A stretch of DNA of 60,351 nt from contig JAHHHA010000037.1 in assembly GCA_019359615.1 (NCBI GenBank), positions 1 to 60,351 on the forward strand, read 5' to 3'. This DNA is from Cyanosarcina radialis HA8281-LM2 (GTDB lineage Bacteria; Cyanobacteriota; Cyanobacteriia; Cyanobacteriales; CCAP-1448). Position 1 is the stretch's first letter, and every line of letters starts with the position of its first letter. The translations under genes and the position numbers were made by a program. The notes under the pieces are model-generated. The model was not told the origin of the DNA and did no database searches. It saw only the letters and a program-made list of their open reading frames with translations. Below, piece after piece: positions 52,360 to 60,351 of this stretch.

Positions 52360-53697
52360 ATGTCTAATACCTCTTCTTTGATTCCTGGATTAACGCTACA
52401 AAACCGCTATCGGATTGTTTGCGAACTAGGACGCGGTGGCTTTGGACGTACATATCTAGCTCGCGATCTGACTTTATCTAATGAAAGTTGCGTGCTGAAA
52501 GAATTTGCTCCTCAAGTTCAAGACAGCAAAGACTTGCAAAAAGCTAAAGAGTTGTTTGAACGGGAAGCAGGCGTACTCTATAAGTTGCAACATCCCCAAA
52601 TTCCTCGGTTTCGAGAAATGTTAAGGGTGAAAGTTGTTGGAGAAGATGCCCTGTTTTTAGTGCAAGACTACATAGAAGGCGAAAATTATCTAGATTTGCT
52701 CAAATCCTACTTGAAAAGAGGTAAATGCTTTAGCGATCGAGAAGCAACGGAACTAATGCTGCAAATCCTGCCAGTTTTAGAGTACATCCATTCGCTAGGA
52801 GTAATACATCGAGATATTTCTCCTGATAACTTAATTCAACGCCAGTCTGACAAGCTGCCAATATTAATCGATTTTGGTGGTGTCAAACAAGCAGCAGCCA
52901 ACGCCATATCTCTGTTTAACCCTTTAAGAAACCCGACTCGGATCGGTAAACAAGTCTACGCCCCCGACGAACAAATAATTAGAGGTATAGCCGACCCCTC
53001 TAGCGACCTCTATGCCTTGGCAGTTACAGTTTTAGTGCTATTAACCGGAAAAGATCCTTCAGAACTCTATGATGCTCAAAATGCAGCTTGGAAATGGCGA
53101 CAACACGCAACAGTCGATCGCTCTTTAGGCGCAATTTTAGATCGGATGTTAGCTTATCGACCGAGCGATCGCTACCAGTCAGCTAGAGGAGTAATTCAAG
53201 CCTTGGCAGCGGTCGATCCTAAAGTTTCGCAAATGCGAACGGTTAATTTTTTTAGCAAGAACGAAAGATCGACTGGCGCTGGTACTGACAGCCAGAAAAA
53301 GCAGACTGTAGTAATTGGTCGATCGAATAAAAATTTATTAAAGCGTTGTGCCAAGGTAATAGTGGTAGCTACTTTAGCTGCTAGTGTTGCTGGTGTTGGC
53401 AGTTGGGCGCTCTTAGCCTCTGGTTGGTTGCCCCTACCTTTTGAAGAATGGCTGCCCTGGCAACCGGAAAAACCGATGATGAAACCAGAGAAAGACCGCA
53501 GCACCCTAATTACTAAGCGGCGGGTGGCCTTGAAAATTCCAGGGGCAGATTTTCATCGCCGGGTAGATGCCATGTTTTATGCCAAGTATCCAAATTTAAA
53601 CCGACAACTGACGAATAAACCAGAAGACGAACCCCTACGGGAAGAATGGTATAGGATGGCAGAGGAATTGCTCGATCGACTGGAGAAGAGTAGGTGA
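52360..53697 (+). CDS. Serine/threonine protein kinase with single TM
   Basis: 445 residues from the ATG at 52360 (an in-frame GTG is three codons upstream). Kinase motifs: GRGGFGRTYLA (P-loop), CVLKEFAP (Lys), HRDISPDNL (catalytic loop, HRD-I-S), LIDFGGVKQ (DFG). A hydrophobic helix (VIVVATLAASVAGVGSWALL) near 332-352 anchors it, leaving ~90 extracytoplasmic residues with no named domain. The cyanobacterial HRDISPDN loop lacks a Lys after HRD, usual for this subfamily. Signal unknown. Possibly co-transcribed with trmFO 38 bp later. Confidence 0.9.
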   Translation: MSNTSSLIPGLTLQNRYRIVCELGRGGFGRTYLARDLTLSNESCVLKEFAPQVQDSKDLQKAKELFEREAGVLYKLQHPQIPRFREMLRVKVVGEDALFLVQDYIEGENYLDLLKSYLKRGKCFSDREATELMLQILPVLEYIHSLGVIHRDISPDNLIQRQSDKLPILIDFGGVKQAAANAISLFNPLRNPTRIGKQVYAPDEQIIRGIADPSSDLYALAVTVLVLLTGKDPSELYDAQNAAWKWRQHATVDRSLGAILDRMLAYRPSDRYQSARGVIQALAAVDPKVSQMRTVNFFSKNERSTGAGTDSQKKQTVVIGRSNKNLLKRCAKVIVVATLAASVAGVGSWALLASGWLPLPFEEWLPWQPEKPMMKPEKDRSTLITKRRVALKIPGADFHRRVDAMFYAKYPNLNRQLTNKPEDEPLREEWYRMAEELLDRLEKSR

Positions 53698-53731
53698 TGG
53701 GGAGATGGGGAGATGGGGAGAGAAAGTAACT
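53698..53731. repeat. GGGGAGAT tandem repeat
   Basis: GATGGGGAGATGGGGAGATG units between the kinase stop and the trmFO start; purine-strand form of the repeats at 14.7 kb. Confidence 0.6.
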
Positions 53732-53735
53732 AACG

Positions 53736-55058
53736 ATGAACGACGATCGAATTCACGTAATTGGTGGCGGATTAGCAGGTACGGAGGCAGCTTGGCAAAT
53801 CGCTCGCATGGGCGTACCTGTAGTCCTGCACGAAATGCGACCTGTAAAGCTCAGTCCTGCCCATCATACGGGAGAGTTGGCAGAACTGGTATGCAGTAAT
53901 TCTTTTGGAGCCAAAGAAAGCGATCGCGCCCCTGGATTGTTACACGCCGAATTGCGCCGCCTGGGTTCGATCGTCATCGGTAAAGCCGACGAACATAACG
54001 TGCCAGCGGGGGGCGCGTTAGCCGTCGATCGAGGATTATTCGGTCGCGACTTGACTGCAACTCTGTCGCAGCACCCTTTAATCGAGTTAAATCGATCGGA
54101 AGTTCGCCAAATTCCCCCAAGTGGCATTGTCGTTCTCACCACCGGCCCTTTAACTAGCCATGACTTAGCCGAAGATTTACGCCAATTTGCCAATAGCGAA
54201 TATCTGAGTTTTTTTGATGCCGCCAGTCCGATCGTAGTGGGAGAATCGATAAATCGAGATATTGCCTTTTTAGCCTCTCGCTACGACAAAGGAGATGCTG
54301 CTTATCTCAACTGCCCGATGGATCGAGAGCAGTACCTCCACTTTTGGCAAGAGTTGCGGGCGGCCGAACAAGTGGAACTGAAAGACTTCGAGCGCGAAAC
54401 TGCTAAATTCTTTGAAGCTTGCTTGCCAATTGAAGAACTGGCCAGGCGGGGAGAAGATACCATGCGCTACGGCCCCCTGAAACCCGTAGGACTTACCGAC
54501 GCGCGTACTGGCGTTCGTCCATATGCGGTAGTGCAATTGCGGCAAGAAGACAAAGCCGGACAGTTATGGAACCTGGTAGGCTTCCAAACTAACTTGCGCT
54601 GGGGCGAACAAAAACGGGTGTTTCAGCTAATTCCCGGACTGGAGGAGGCTGAATTTGTCCGGTTGGGAGTGATGCACCGCAACACGTTTATCAATGCTCC
54701 TCAGTTGTTGCAACCTTCCTTGCAATTCAAACAGCGTCCTACCCTATTAGCTGCTGGACAGTTAATCGGAACTGAAGGCTATACGGCCGCTGCTGCTGGC
54801 GGTTGGCTGGCTGGAACTAACGCTGCCCGATTGGCTTTAGGGAAAGAACCCCTAGTGTTACCGCCAACAACGATGATGGGAGCGTTGTTCGAGTTTATTA
54901 GTTCGGCATCGCCCAAGCATTTCCAACCCATGCCACCCAATTTTGGCATTTTGCCCGAATTACCCGTGCGAATCCGCAACAAACAAGAGCGTTATGCAGC
55001 TTACCGCGATCGCGCCCTGGCAGATCTAGAAGAAGCGATCGCTCGTAGGTTGGGTTGA
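53736..55058 (+). CDS. trmFO: Folate/FAD-dependent tRNA U54 methyltransferase TrmFO
   Basis: 440 residues. FAD site [29 protein letters not shown] (catalytic Cys), and [20 protein letters not shown] are standard TrmFO (GidA-related) features; [20 protein letters not shown] is the C-terminal FAD segment. It makes ribothymidine at tRNA position 54 using methylenetetrahydrofolate. Length normal. Confidence 0.95.
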   Translation: MNDDRIHVIGGGLAGTEAAWQIARMGVPVVLHEMRPVKLSPAHHTGELAELVCSNSFGAKESDRAPGLLHAELRRLGSIVIGKADEHNVPAGGALAVDRGLFGRDLTATLSQHPLIELNRSEVRQIPPSGIVVLTTGPLTSHDLAEDLRQFANSEYLSFFDAASPIVVGESINRDIAFLASRYDKGDAAYLNCPMDREQYLHFWQELRAAEQVELKDFERETAKFFEACLPIEELARRGEDTMRYGPLKPVGLTDARTGVRPYAVVQLRQEDKAGQLWNLVGFQTNLRWGEQKRVFQLIPGLEEAEFVRLGVMHRNTFINAPQLLQPSLQFKQRPTLLAAGQLIGTEGYTAAAAGGWLAGTNAARLALGKEPLVLPPTTMMGALFEFISSASPKHFQPMPPNFGILPELPVRIRNKQERYAAYRDRALADLEEAIARRLG

Positions 55059-55064
55059 GCTTGC

Positions 55065-55100
55065 GAAACCCAACACTCCAGCAATGTTGGGTTTCTTATT
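55065..55100 (+). terminator. Rho-independent-like terminator after trmFO
   Basis: GAAACCCAACA pairs perfectly with TGTTGGGTTTC around a 9-base loop, followed by TTATT. The 11-bp stem begins 7 bases after the stop codon. Confidence 0.7.
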
Positions 55101-55300
55101 ACGTTATGGGTGTTTAACCGGATTCGATATGACACGGCGAGATGGAGACGGAAAAGGTAATTAAATACAGGCCATTCGCGATCGAAAACAAGACTTAGAT
55201 AGAGCGCATCTCTATCTAGTATCTCTATCTGGCGAACGATTTGATGGACTAGCTAAACGGGGTAAATATAGAATGCTAAATCTCATGGAGATGGTATTCT

Positions 55301-55750
55301 ATGAAACTGAATTATTGGAAGAAACAGCTTTCAAATATAGGACGCTGGATGGCTGCTAGTCTACTTTGCGTATCGGCCTTTTCCTTCGTTTGGCAGGGTG
55401 GATTTAACTCAAATAACGCTGCCCTGGCCGCTCCTACTGCCAACTCGGTCTTAGTTGCAGATGCGGGCGATCGAGTTCAAGAGAAAGCTGGTGAAGATGC
55501 AAAGCAAACTAAAAACTTTATCCGAGATGCGGCAGACAAAGTAAAGCGAACTGCCAATAAAAATGCCGATCGAGTAGATAGAGCAACAGATAATAACGGT
55601 AATTTTGTCCAGCGCAAAGCTAACAGAGATGCGGCTCGGATCGAAGAAAGAGCCGATCGAGATGCCGCTCGAACTCAAAAAGCCGTAGATAAGACCAAGA
55701 ACGCCGTCCAACGTACTGTTGATAAGACAAAGGACGCTCTTAGCAACTAG
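55301..55750 (+). CDS. Secreted charged helical protein (LEA/apolipoprotein-like)
   Basis: 149 residues. Signal peptide WMAASLLCVSAFSFVWQ with a probable cleavage near AALAAPTANS. The mature part is Ala/Asp/Lys/Arg-rich amphipathic helix with recurring DAARxxxxxD and KTKNAVQRTVDKTKDAL motifs. Such proteins protect or coat membranes under stress; no enzyme activity is expected. It stands alone, 240 bp after trmFO. Confidence 0.7.
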   Translation: MKLNYWKKQLSNIGRWMAASLLCVSAFSFVWQGGFNSNNAALAAPTANSVLVADAGDRVQEKAGEDAKQTKNFIRDAADKVKRTANKNADRVDRATDNNGNFVQRKANRDAARIEERADRDAARTQKAVDKTKNAVQRTVDKTKDALSN

Positions 55751-55796
55751 AGTGAAGTGTACCCAATTGTCTAGACAAAAAATGATGGGGTAATTC

Positions 55797-55834
55797 TTGT
55801 GGGATAGCCCTCTGGGCTGTCCCACAATTTTCTA
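55797..55834. terminator. Hairpin with T-run, dispersed palindrome copy
   Basis: TTGTGGGATAGCCCTCTGGG then CTGTCCCACAA with TTTTCT following; the stem is ~13 bp. Third copy of the 5.46-kb palindrome, here an effective-looking terminator 50 bp after the secreted protein gene. Confidence 0.65.
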
Positions 55835-56001
55835 GCGCGATCGATGCTTTAGACAAAAATCGGGAGTATCTCACTCAAAATCAGCAAGGAGAAGTAATGA
55901 ATAAAAAATTTATAGAAAGAGTTGTTTCCTGTTAGATACTCATACCTTGAAGTTACGAAACAATTGGCTAGGAACTGAAATCATCAGACATGATGTATTC
56001 C

Positions 56002-56859
56002 TCACTCTTCCACTCTTTCTAATTGCCAGAGAATCTGATTCCCTTCACGCCGCACTCTAGAAACTATCCAGTTGCGCCAAACCCAGTTATCTCCTTTAGC
56101 TGTAACTGCACTGGCATTGACATCCATTAAGTCAGCTAATTCCGAGCTAGCGATCAGATAGCCTTTAGTCGCTATTTCATCGGCTATACGTAAAGCCTCG
56201 ATCAGATGAGTGAGGTTAGCCACTCTCACCTCGCTCGGCAAACTTTCTAAACCATCATTAGTAACAGCAATATTTGAATCTGACATAGCTAGATCGAGAA
56301 TATGAGAGTTTGCAGATAAGTTACTCGATTCTATCGTTTTACCTAGAGTATCTGTGGTTGGTAGCGAACCAAATTTTTCTAAGGTCGAAGAATGCTGGAG
56401 TGAAGGTCTTTTGCTACTGGCAAAAGCACGGGCGATCGCATCGCAGCGTTCGTTGCCGACATTACCATTATGTCCTCGGACGTGCTGCCAATTTATTCCT
56501 CGGTGGTTGAGTCGATCTAAAGTTTCCCACAAGTCTTGATTGAGAACCGCTTGTCCTTGCGAGGTTTTCCAACCTTTGCGCTTCCAACCTTTAATCCATT
56601 TGGTAATACCGTTAATCAGATATTCGCTATCTGTATAAAGAGTAACTGATTCCTGTAATTGAGTTGCTGCCAAAAATTCTAGCGCCGCGATCGCAGCTTG
56701 CATTTCCATCCGATTATTGGTAGTAGCTGGTTCAGAGGCTCCCAGTTCGTGAATGCTACCGTCTTGAAAATAGATCGCTACCCCCCACCCACCAGGGCCA
56801 GGATTGCCAATACAAGCTCCATCTGTATATAAACTTTGGATTTTGGGCGAAGAAGACAT
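56002..56859 (-). CDS. rnhA: Ribonuclease HI with C-terminal extension
   Basis: 285 residues, about twice the usual RNase HI length. The catalytic domain (~1-150) has LYTDGACIGNPGPGGWG, NNRMEMQAAI, LYTDSEYLINGI and VRGHNGNVGNERCD, giving the four acidic ligands. The extra ~130 residues include a low-complexity linker and a helical part (LIEALRIADEIATKGYLIAS, then WVWRNWIVSRVRREG), as in other cyanobacterial RnhA. It removes RNA from RNA-DNA hybrids. GTCAGTT repeats precede the start codon. Confidence 0.93.
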   Translation of the reverse strand: MSSSPKIQSLYTDGACIGNPGPGGWGVAIYFQDGSIHELGASEPATTNNRMEMQAAIAALEFLAATQLQESVTLYTDSEYLINGITKWIKGWKRKGWKTSQGQAVLNQDLWETLDRLNHRGINWQHVRGHNGNVGNERCDAIARAFASSKRPSLQHSSTLEKFGSLPTTDTLGKTIESSNLSANSHILDLAMSDSNIAVTNDGLESLPSEVRVANLTHLIEALRIADEIATKGYLIASSELADLMDVNASAVTAKGDNWVWRNWIVSRVRREGNQILWQLERVEE

Positions 56860-56890
56860 GAGCAGTTGTCAGTTGTCAGTTGTCAGTTGT
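56860..56890. repeat. GTCAGTT tandem repeats
   Basis: AGTTGTCAGTTGTCAGTTGTC upstream of rnhA, the same 7-mer family as at 14.65 kb. Confidence 0.75.
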
Positions 56891-56977
56891 CATTAGACCT
56901 CTCCAACAATTCTTGTGGAGTAGGCAGGAAAGCCTGCCCTCGATCTTAATTTCTGGAGATGTCTATTGGGATGCCTT

Positions 56978-57784
56978 TCATCCTTCATCCTTCATTTGTC
57001 CATTATCATTGGTAGTTTCGTCCCCTTGAATTTGAGCGATCACGGCTCGCACGATCTCTTGAGGGTCGCTAGTTTCTATTTGCAATTGTTCTGCTACTTG
57101 TTTTACCAGATCGGGATCTTCCTGCAACATCACCAGAAATTCATCTAAGGAAATTTCTCTGACCTGACCTGTTTCGGGATTTTCCGGAGCGATCCCATCC
57201 GGTCCGGCATACTCGATAATGCCATCATCCGATGCTGCTGCCGTCAAGCTATCGGCTCCAGCATATTCGATAATTTCATCATCAGATGCAGTTGCTGTCA
57301 GGCTATCGGCTCCAGCATACTCAATCATTCCCACTTCAGAGTCATCATATTCGTCAACGATCGGTGAAGAAAATGCCAGCGGCATTGCTTGACTGCTCCC
57401 TCGCGTTAGCAACTGCATTCCAGTATCATAGGCAGTTTCCCCTATTTCTCCATAACCCATCTCGCCCAACCGCACCAAACGGGAGCCTAACTCATTATTT
57501 GGTGCTGAAGAAGCCAGCAACCTTTCTTTAAATCGCCCCAGCCACGCGAGCCATTGCTCGTCGCTAATCCTGTTTTCCAGATCCTCAAAAAACTTGACCA
57601 CTCGCGGCTGTTGCCAGCCATGAGCTATTCCTTCTAAAAGCTGCATGAACAAATATTCATAATCTGTATCGTCCAAAGTCGGAGGTGCTTGCCCGACGGC
57701 TGCTGAAGATAGCTTAGATCTCGCAGTGCCACCAAACAAGCTTCTAAACCACCTGACGATCGATTGCCAAATTTTTCCTAACAT
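56978..57784 (-). CDS. Hypothetical protein with internal IEYAGADSLTA repeats
   Basis: 268 residues. N-terminus (IWQSIVRWFRSLFGGTARSK) may be membrane-peripheral. Residues ~40-140 form a helical domain (YLFMQLLEGIAHGWQQPRVV, WLAWLGRFKERLL). Three copies of EYAGADSLTA or EYAGPDG follow (~154-200), then a helical C-domain (LDEFLVMLQEDPDLVKQVAE). Cyanobacterial hypothetical with no assigned function. The repeats are visible in DNA at 57.20-57.33 kb. Confidence 0.72.
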   Translation of the reverse strand: MLGKIWQSIVRWFRSLFGGTARSKLSSAAVGQAPPTLDDTDYEYLFMQLLEGIAHGWQQPRVVKFFEDLENRISDEQWLAWLGRFKERLLASSAPNNELGSRLVRLGEMGYGEIGETAYDTGMQLLTRGSSQAMPLAFSSPIVDEYDDSEVGMIEYAGADSLTATASDDEIIEYAGADSLTAAASDDGIIEYAGPDGIAPENPETGQVREISLDEFLVMLQEDPDLVKQVAEQLQIETSDPQEIVRAVIAQIQGDETTNDNGQMKDEG

Positions 57785-58061
57785 CTAAATTTCTCTTAAA
57801 TTGCTATCGATCGCTCTTCTCACCTAAATACCTCCCTCATATATTCCCAAGCAGAGAGGAAAGGGAGACGCGATCTTTGTTGCTAACTGCTGGGCTTAAA
57901 TTACATATATACAACTTGGCAACTACCAACAGCATTTGTTGAGTAGAGAAACATCAACCCTTGCCACTTTGGTAAAGCCTCAATCTGGAGAGTATTATAT
58001 CGAAATCTCAGTCAAACCTAAACCACCACAAACGATCGAAAGTTAATCGAAGCTTACCTAC
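57785..58061. other. Spacer upstream of the hypothetical gene
   Basis: 277 bp, AT-rich, no gene or conserved RNA seen. Confidence 0.4.
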
Positions 58062-59006
58062 TTATCCTGTCTGGCTCAGTCGTCGGGGAACTTCATAGGT
58101 GAGAAAATCATGAGCTAATTGTGTATTCGGAAAAATTGCCCGTGCTTCTTGCAACAGGTCATCTAGAACCAGGTTATTACCAGGGGCATACCGAGGACTG
58201 AAATGGGTCATAATTAACTGCTTTACTCCTGCGCCTAAAGCCACTTGAGCCGCCATAGTCGAGGTTGAATGCAACCGATCGAACGCTAACTGAGCGTCTT
58301 GATGGGCAAAAGTAGCTTCGTGAATTAAGACATCGGCATCCCGCGCTAATTCCACCGCCCCCTCATAATAAACCGTATCCGTACAATAAACTACTTTGCG
58401 GCCGACTTCTGGCGGAGCGCACAAATCGGTTCCCCGAATCTCGCGACCGTCGGGTAAAGTAATTTGTTCTCCGGCTTTGAGCTTGCCATACAACGGGCCA
58501 AAAGGAATTCCTAACTCTTTGGCTTTCTCGACATTAAAGCGTCCCGGTCGCTCTTTCTCAGTTATCCGGTAGCCAAAAGCTGTCACTCGATGTTTGAGAT
58601 AGCCGCAACTGACGATAAATTCATCATCTTCATAAATCGTTCCCGGTTCGATCGGATAAACTTTCAGGGGATAGGAAAGGTTGGTATGAGAATATCGCTG
58701 ACAGGCTTGTAAATATTCCGACAACCCTGGCGGGCCGTAAATCTCGATTTTTGTCGGACTGCCTGCTAGTCCATAACTGGCCAGCAAGCCCATCAAGCCA
58801 AAGGTGTGATCGCCATGCATATGAGTAATAAAAATGCGGCAGATCTGACTGATTTTTAAATCGCTGCGGAGGATTTGATGCTGCGTTCCCTCGCCGCAAT
58901 CGAACAACCAAACTTCTGCTCTTTGGGGCAATCGCAAGGCTACGCTGGAAACATTGCGCGATCGCGTCGGTACTCCAGAACTCGTCCCTAAGAAGGTAAT
59001 TTGCAC
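58062..59006 (-). CDS. rnz: Ribonuclease Z (tRNA 3' processing)
   Basis: 314 residues, short-form RNase Z. LGTSSGVPTRSRNVSSVAL, FDCGEGTQHQIL, and the zinc motif ITHMHGDHTFG are diagnostic; CTDTVYYEGAVELARDADVL and MTHFSPRY supply the remaining ligands. It cuts tRNA precursors after the discriminator base. Confidence 0.95.
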   Translation of the reverse strand: MQITFLGTSSGVPTRSRNVSSVALRLPQRAEVWLFDCGEGTQHQILRSDLKISQICRIFITHMHGDHTFGLMGLLASYGLAGSPTKIEIYGPPGLSEYLQACQRYSHTNLSYPLKVYPIEPGTIYEDDEFIVSCGYLKHRVTAFGYRITEKERPGRFNVEKAKELGIPFGPLYGKLKAGEQITLPDGREIRGTDLCAPPEVGRKVVYCTDTVYYEGAVELARDADVLIHEATFAHQDAQLAFDRLHSTSTMAAQVALGAGVKQLIMTHFSPRYAPGNNLVLDDLLQEARAIFPNTQLAHDFLTYEVPRRLSQTG

Positions 59007-59139
59007 GGCCTTTTTCCTTTTTTCCTCCCTTGTTATTCATTCCTATTGTCCCCAATTAAACCGCAGATGTAAGTCTCCAAACCGTTGCTCTATCTCAATA
59101 TTATTATCTGAAAATCAAAAATAATTAGTCAATTCTTGT

Positions 59140-59195
59140 GGGACTTGCGGTGAGCTTGTCGAACTGTAGCCCTCTGGGCTGTTCCATTCAAAGTG
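59140..59195. repeat. Degenerate dispersed palindrome copy
   Basis: ATTCTTGTGGGACTTGCGGT and GTAGCCCTCTGGGCTGTTCC resemble the repeat at 5.46, 50.98 and 55.80 kb, with an insertion (GAGCTTGTCGAACT) between the arms. Confidence 0.45.
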
Positions 59196-59248
59196 CAGGT
59201 CGGATGACTATCTCACAGTAATTTTGAATTCGCTCGACTCGAACCAAC

Positions 59249-60100
59249 TCAAATCGACCTCATACTCAAATCCAGCCAAGTCGAGCGGGTTATGGGGGCG
59301 CTGCTAGAAATGTAGTCCACCCCAGTTGCAGCCACGCTTCTAATATTTTCTAAAGTGATATTTCCAGAGGCTTCGATTTTAATGCGATCGCTACGTTGCC
59401 GAATAATTTGCACGGCTTGAGCCATCATATCTAAATCCATATTGTCCAACATAATAATATCAGCCCCAAACTTTAGAGCTTCTTCCACTTGGGCTAAGCT
59501 TTCCGTTTCCACTTCAATCGTCAGAGGATAAGGCATTTGCGCTCGAATCAAAGCGATCGCTTTTTCGATCCCGCCAGCAGCCGCAATGTGATTGTCCTTA
59601 ATCATCACCGCATCATCTAACCCCAAGCGATGATTTACTGCTCCTCCGACTTGAGTGGCATACTTCTCCAACAACCTCAACCCTGGAGTTGTCTTGCGAG
59701 TATCTACTAACTTTGCTGGTAAATCGGCAATTTGCTTGACGTATTCACCAGTCAAAGTCGCGATCCCGCTCAAGCGCATAGCCAAATTGAGCGCCACTCG
59801 TTCCCCCATTAACAGCGCCGCCAGCGAACCATCAATCTCTGCAACTACATCTCCAGGTTGGCACTGCATTCCTTCAGAAACAACAGGCACAAACTTGACT
59901 TCTGCATTCAAAAGCTCAAACACCCTCGCTCCTACTGTCAAGCCCGCGATCGTTCCAGGAGCTTTCGCTATCCATTTAGCTTGCCCTTTGCGATCGACCA
60001 ATGCTTGAGTAGTGCGATCGCCTCTACCAATATCTTCCCGCAACCATTCTCGCAGCAGGCGATCTAAAATTATCGGTGGAGGTAGAATTGCGATCGCCAT
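59249..60100 (-). CDS. nadC: Nicotinate-nucleotide diphosphorylase (carboxylating)
   Basis: 283 residues of the QPRTase family, making nicotinate mononucleotide from quinolinate in NAD synthesis. DTRKTTPGLRLLEKYA binds quinolinate/PRPP, HRLGLDDAVMIKDNHIAAAG is the core motif, VEVETESLAQVEEAL and ADIIMLDNM complete the barrel. ATG start at 60100. No other nad gene is in the window. Confidence 0.95.
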   Translation of the reverse strand: MAIAILPPPIILDRLLREWLREDIGRGDRTTQALVDRKGQAKWIAKAPGTIAGLTVGARVFELLNAEVKFVPVVSEGMQCQPGDVVAEIDGSLAALLMGERVALNLAMRLSGIATLTGEYVKQIADLPAKLVDTRKTTPGLRLLEKYATQVGGAVNHRLGLDDAVMIKDNHIAAAGGIEKAIALIRAQMPYPLTIEVETESLAQVEEALKFGADIIMLDNMDLDMMAQAVQIIRQRSDRIKIEASGNITLENIRSVAATGVDYISSSAPITRSTWLDLSMRSI

Positions 60101-60351
60101 TACAGCAAAATTTTTCTATATTTTTCCAGCTTATCCCAAAAACTTAAGCTCAAATCTTTGTTCTGTAAAGACTTTAGCCTTTTATAAAAAAAGTTTGCCC
60201 TGACAGTTGACAATTCCTTTCTAGGTTGATACATTGGTAAATGCGCTGCAAAACGAGCAGAGCACCGCACCTCGACAACTAAACAAGTTTGAAAGCCAAA
60301 GATATCAATCTTTAACCTCGTCAAAACAATAACACAAAGCAAGTAAACAGA
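60101..60351. other. Window edge, no supported gene
   Basis: 250 bp upstream of nadC. An 80-codon minus-strand frame overlaps the nadC ATG by its stop (TAATG), but it starts with TTG and shows no recognisable protein features. Confidence 0.4.

Noticed and set aside
60100..60342. 80-codon frame overlapping the nadC start
   Set aside because: TTG start, no conserved features; the TAATG overlap alone is not enough.

Overview
The window is a chromosomal segment of a cyanobacterium, most likely a filamentous one. The HIP1 octamer GCGATCGC and its derivatives occur throughout, intergenic spaces are full of heptanucleotide tandem repeats and small palindromic or MITE-like repeats, and the gene content is cyanobacterial (TPM/Psb32-like protein, cobH, RNase HI with a C-terminal extension, type IV pseudopilin operon, TPR and Ser/Thr-kinase proteins). 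No rRNA, tRNA or CRISPR array was recognised.

Layout. 0.2-9.9 kb: DNA-repair and housekeeping genes: uvsE with a ClpP-like membrane-associated protease, a rhodanese-fold protein lacking its cysteine, an aldehyde dehydrogenase, a GNAT enzyme, pcrA helicase and an O-methyltransferase. 10-18 kb: an antitoxin-N-terminus-like small protein, the asd-dapA-rnj cluster (lysine pathway and RNase J), divergent tig, and an rRNA methyltransferase. 18-28 kb: membrane protein, Cache-GGDEF diguanylate cyclase, protease-TPR protein, TPR/Ser-Pro protein, a Rad52-family protein, aroQ, TPM protein, cobH. 28.8-32.2 kb: a three-gene signalling unit (FIST sensor, soluble histidine kinase, response regulator-GGDEF).

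32.2-43.1 kb is the most notable region: a minus-strand gene cluster for a ribosomally made, post-translationally modified peptide. It contains a Nif11-type precursor whose predicted core has no cysteine, a fused E1-like/YcaO cyclodehydratase, a SagB-type flavin dehydrogenase, an FAD amine oxidase, a cyclic-peptide-type ABC exporter, an alpha/alpha-toroid terpene-cyclase-like protein and an uncharacterised protein. The inferred chemistry is azoline formation on Ser/Thr, oxidation to oxazoles, possible amine oxidation, then export. No leader peptidase is visible. The cluster carries signs of recent sequence turnover: a 152-bp TA-flanked MITE that rewrites the exporter's C-terminus, a 36-bp direct repeat bracketing the precursor gene, a heptanucleotide array inside the cyclodehydratase gene, and a hairpin sequence shared by two places in the cluster.

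43.5-60.3 kb: RNA ligase-like phosphoesterase, SDR, GNAT, rpmB, Rpn-family nuclease, a four-gene pseudopilin operon (two members with inserted modules resembling phage-tail beta modules), a zinc-ribbon membrane protein, a Ser/Thr kinase, trmFO, a secreted helical protein, rnhA, a repeat-bearing hypothetical protein, rnz and nadC. All calls come from reading the sequence; no database search was run.
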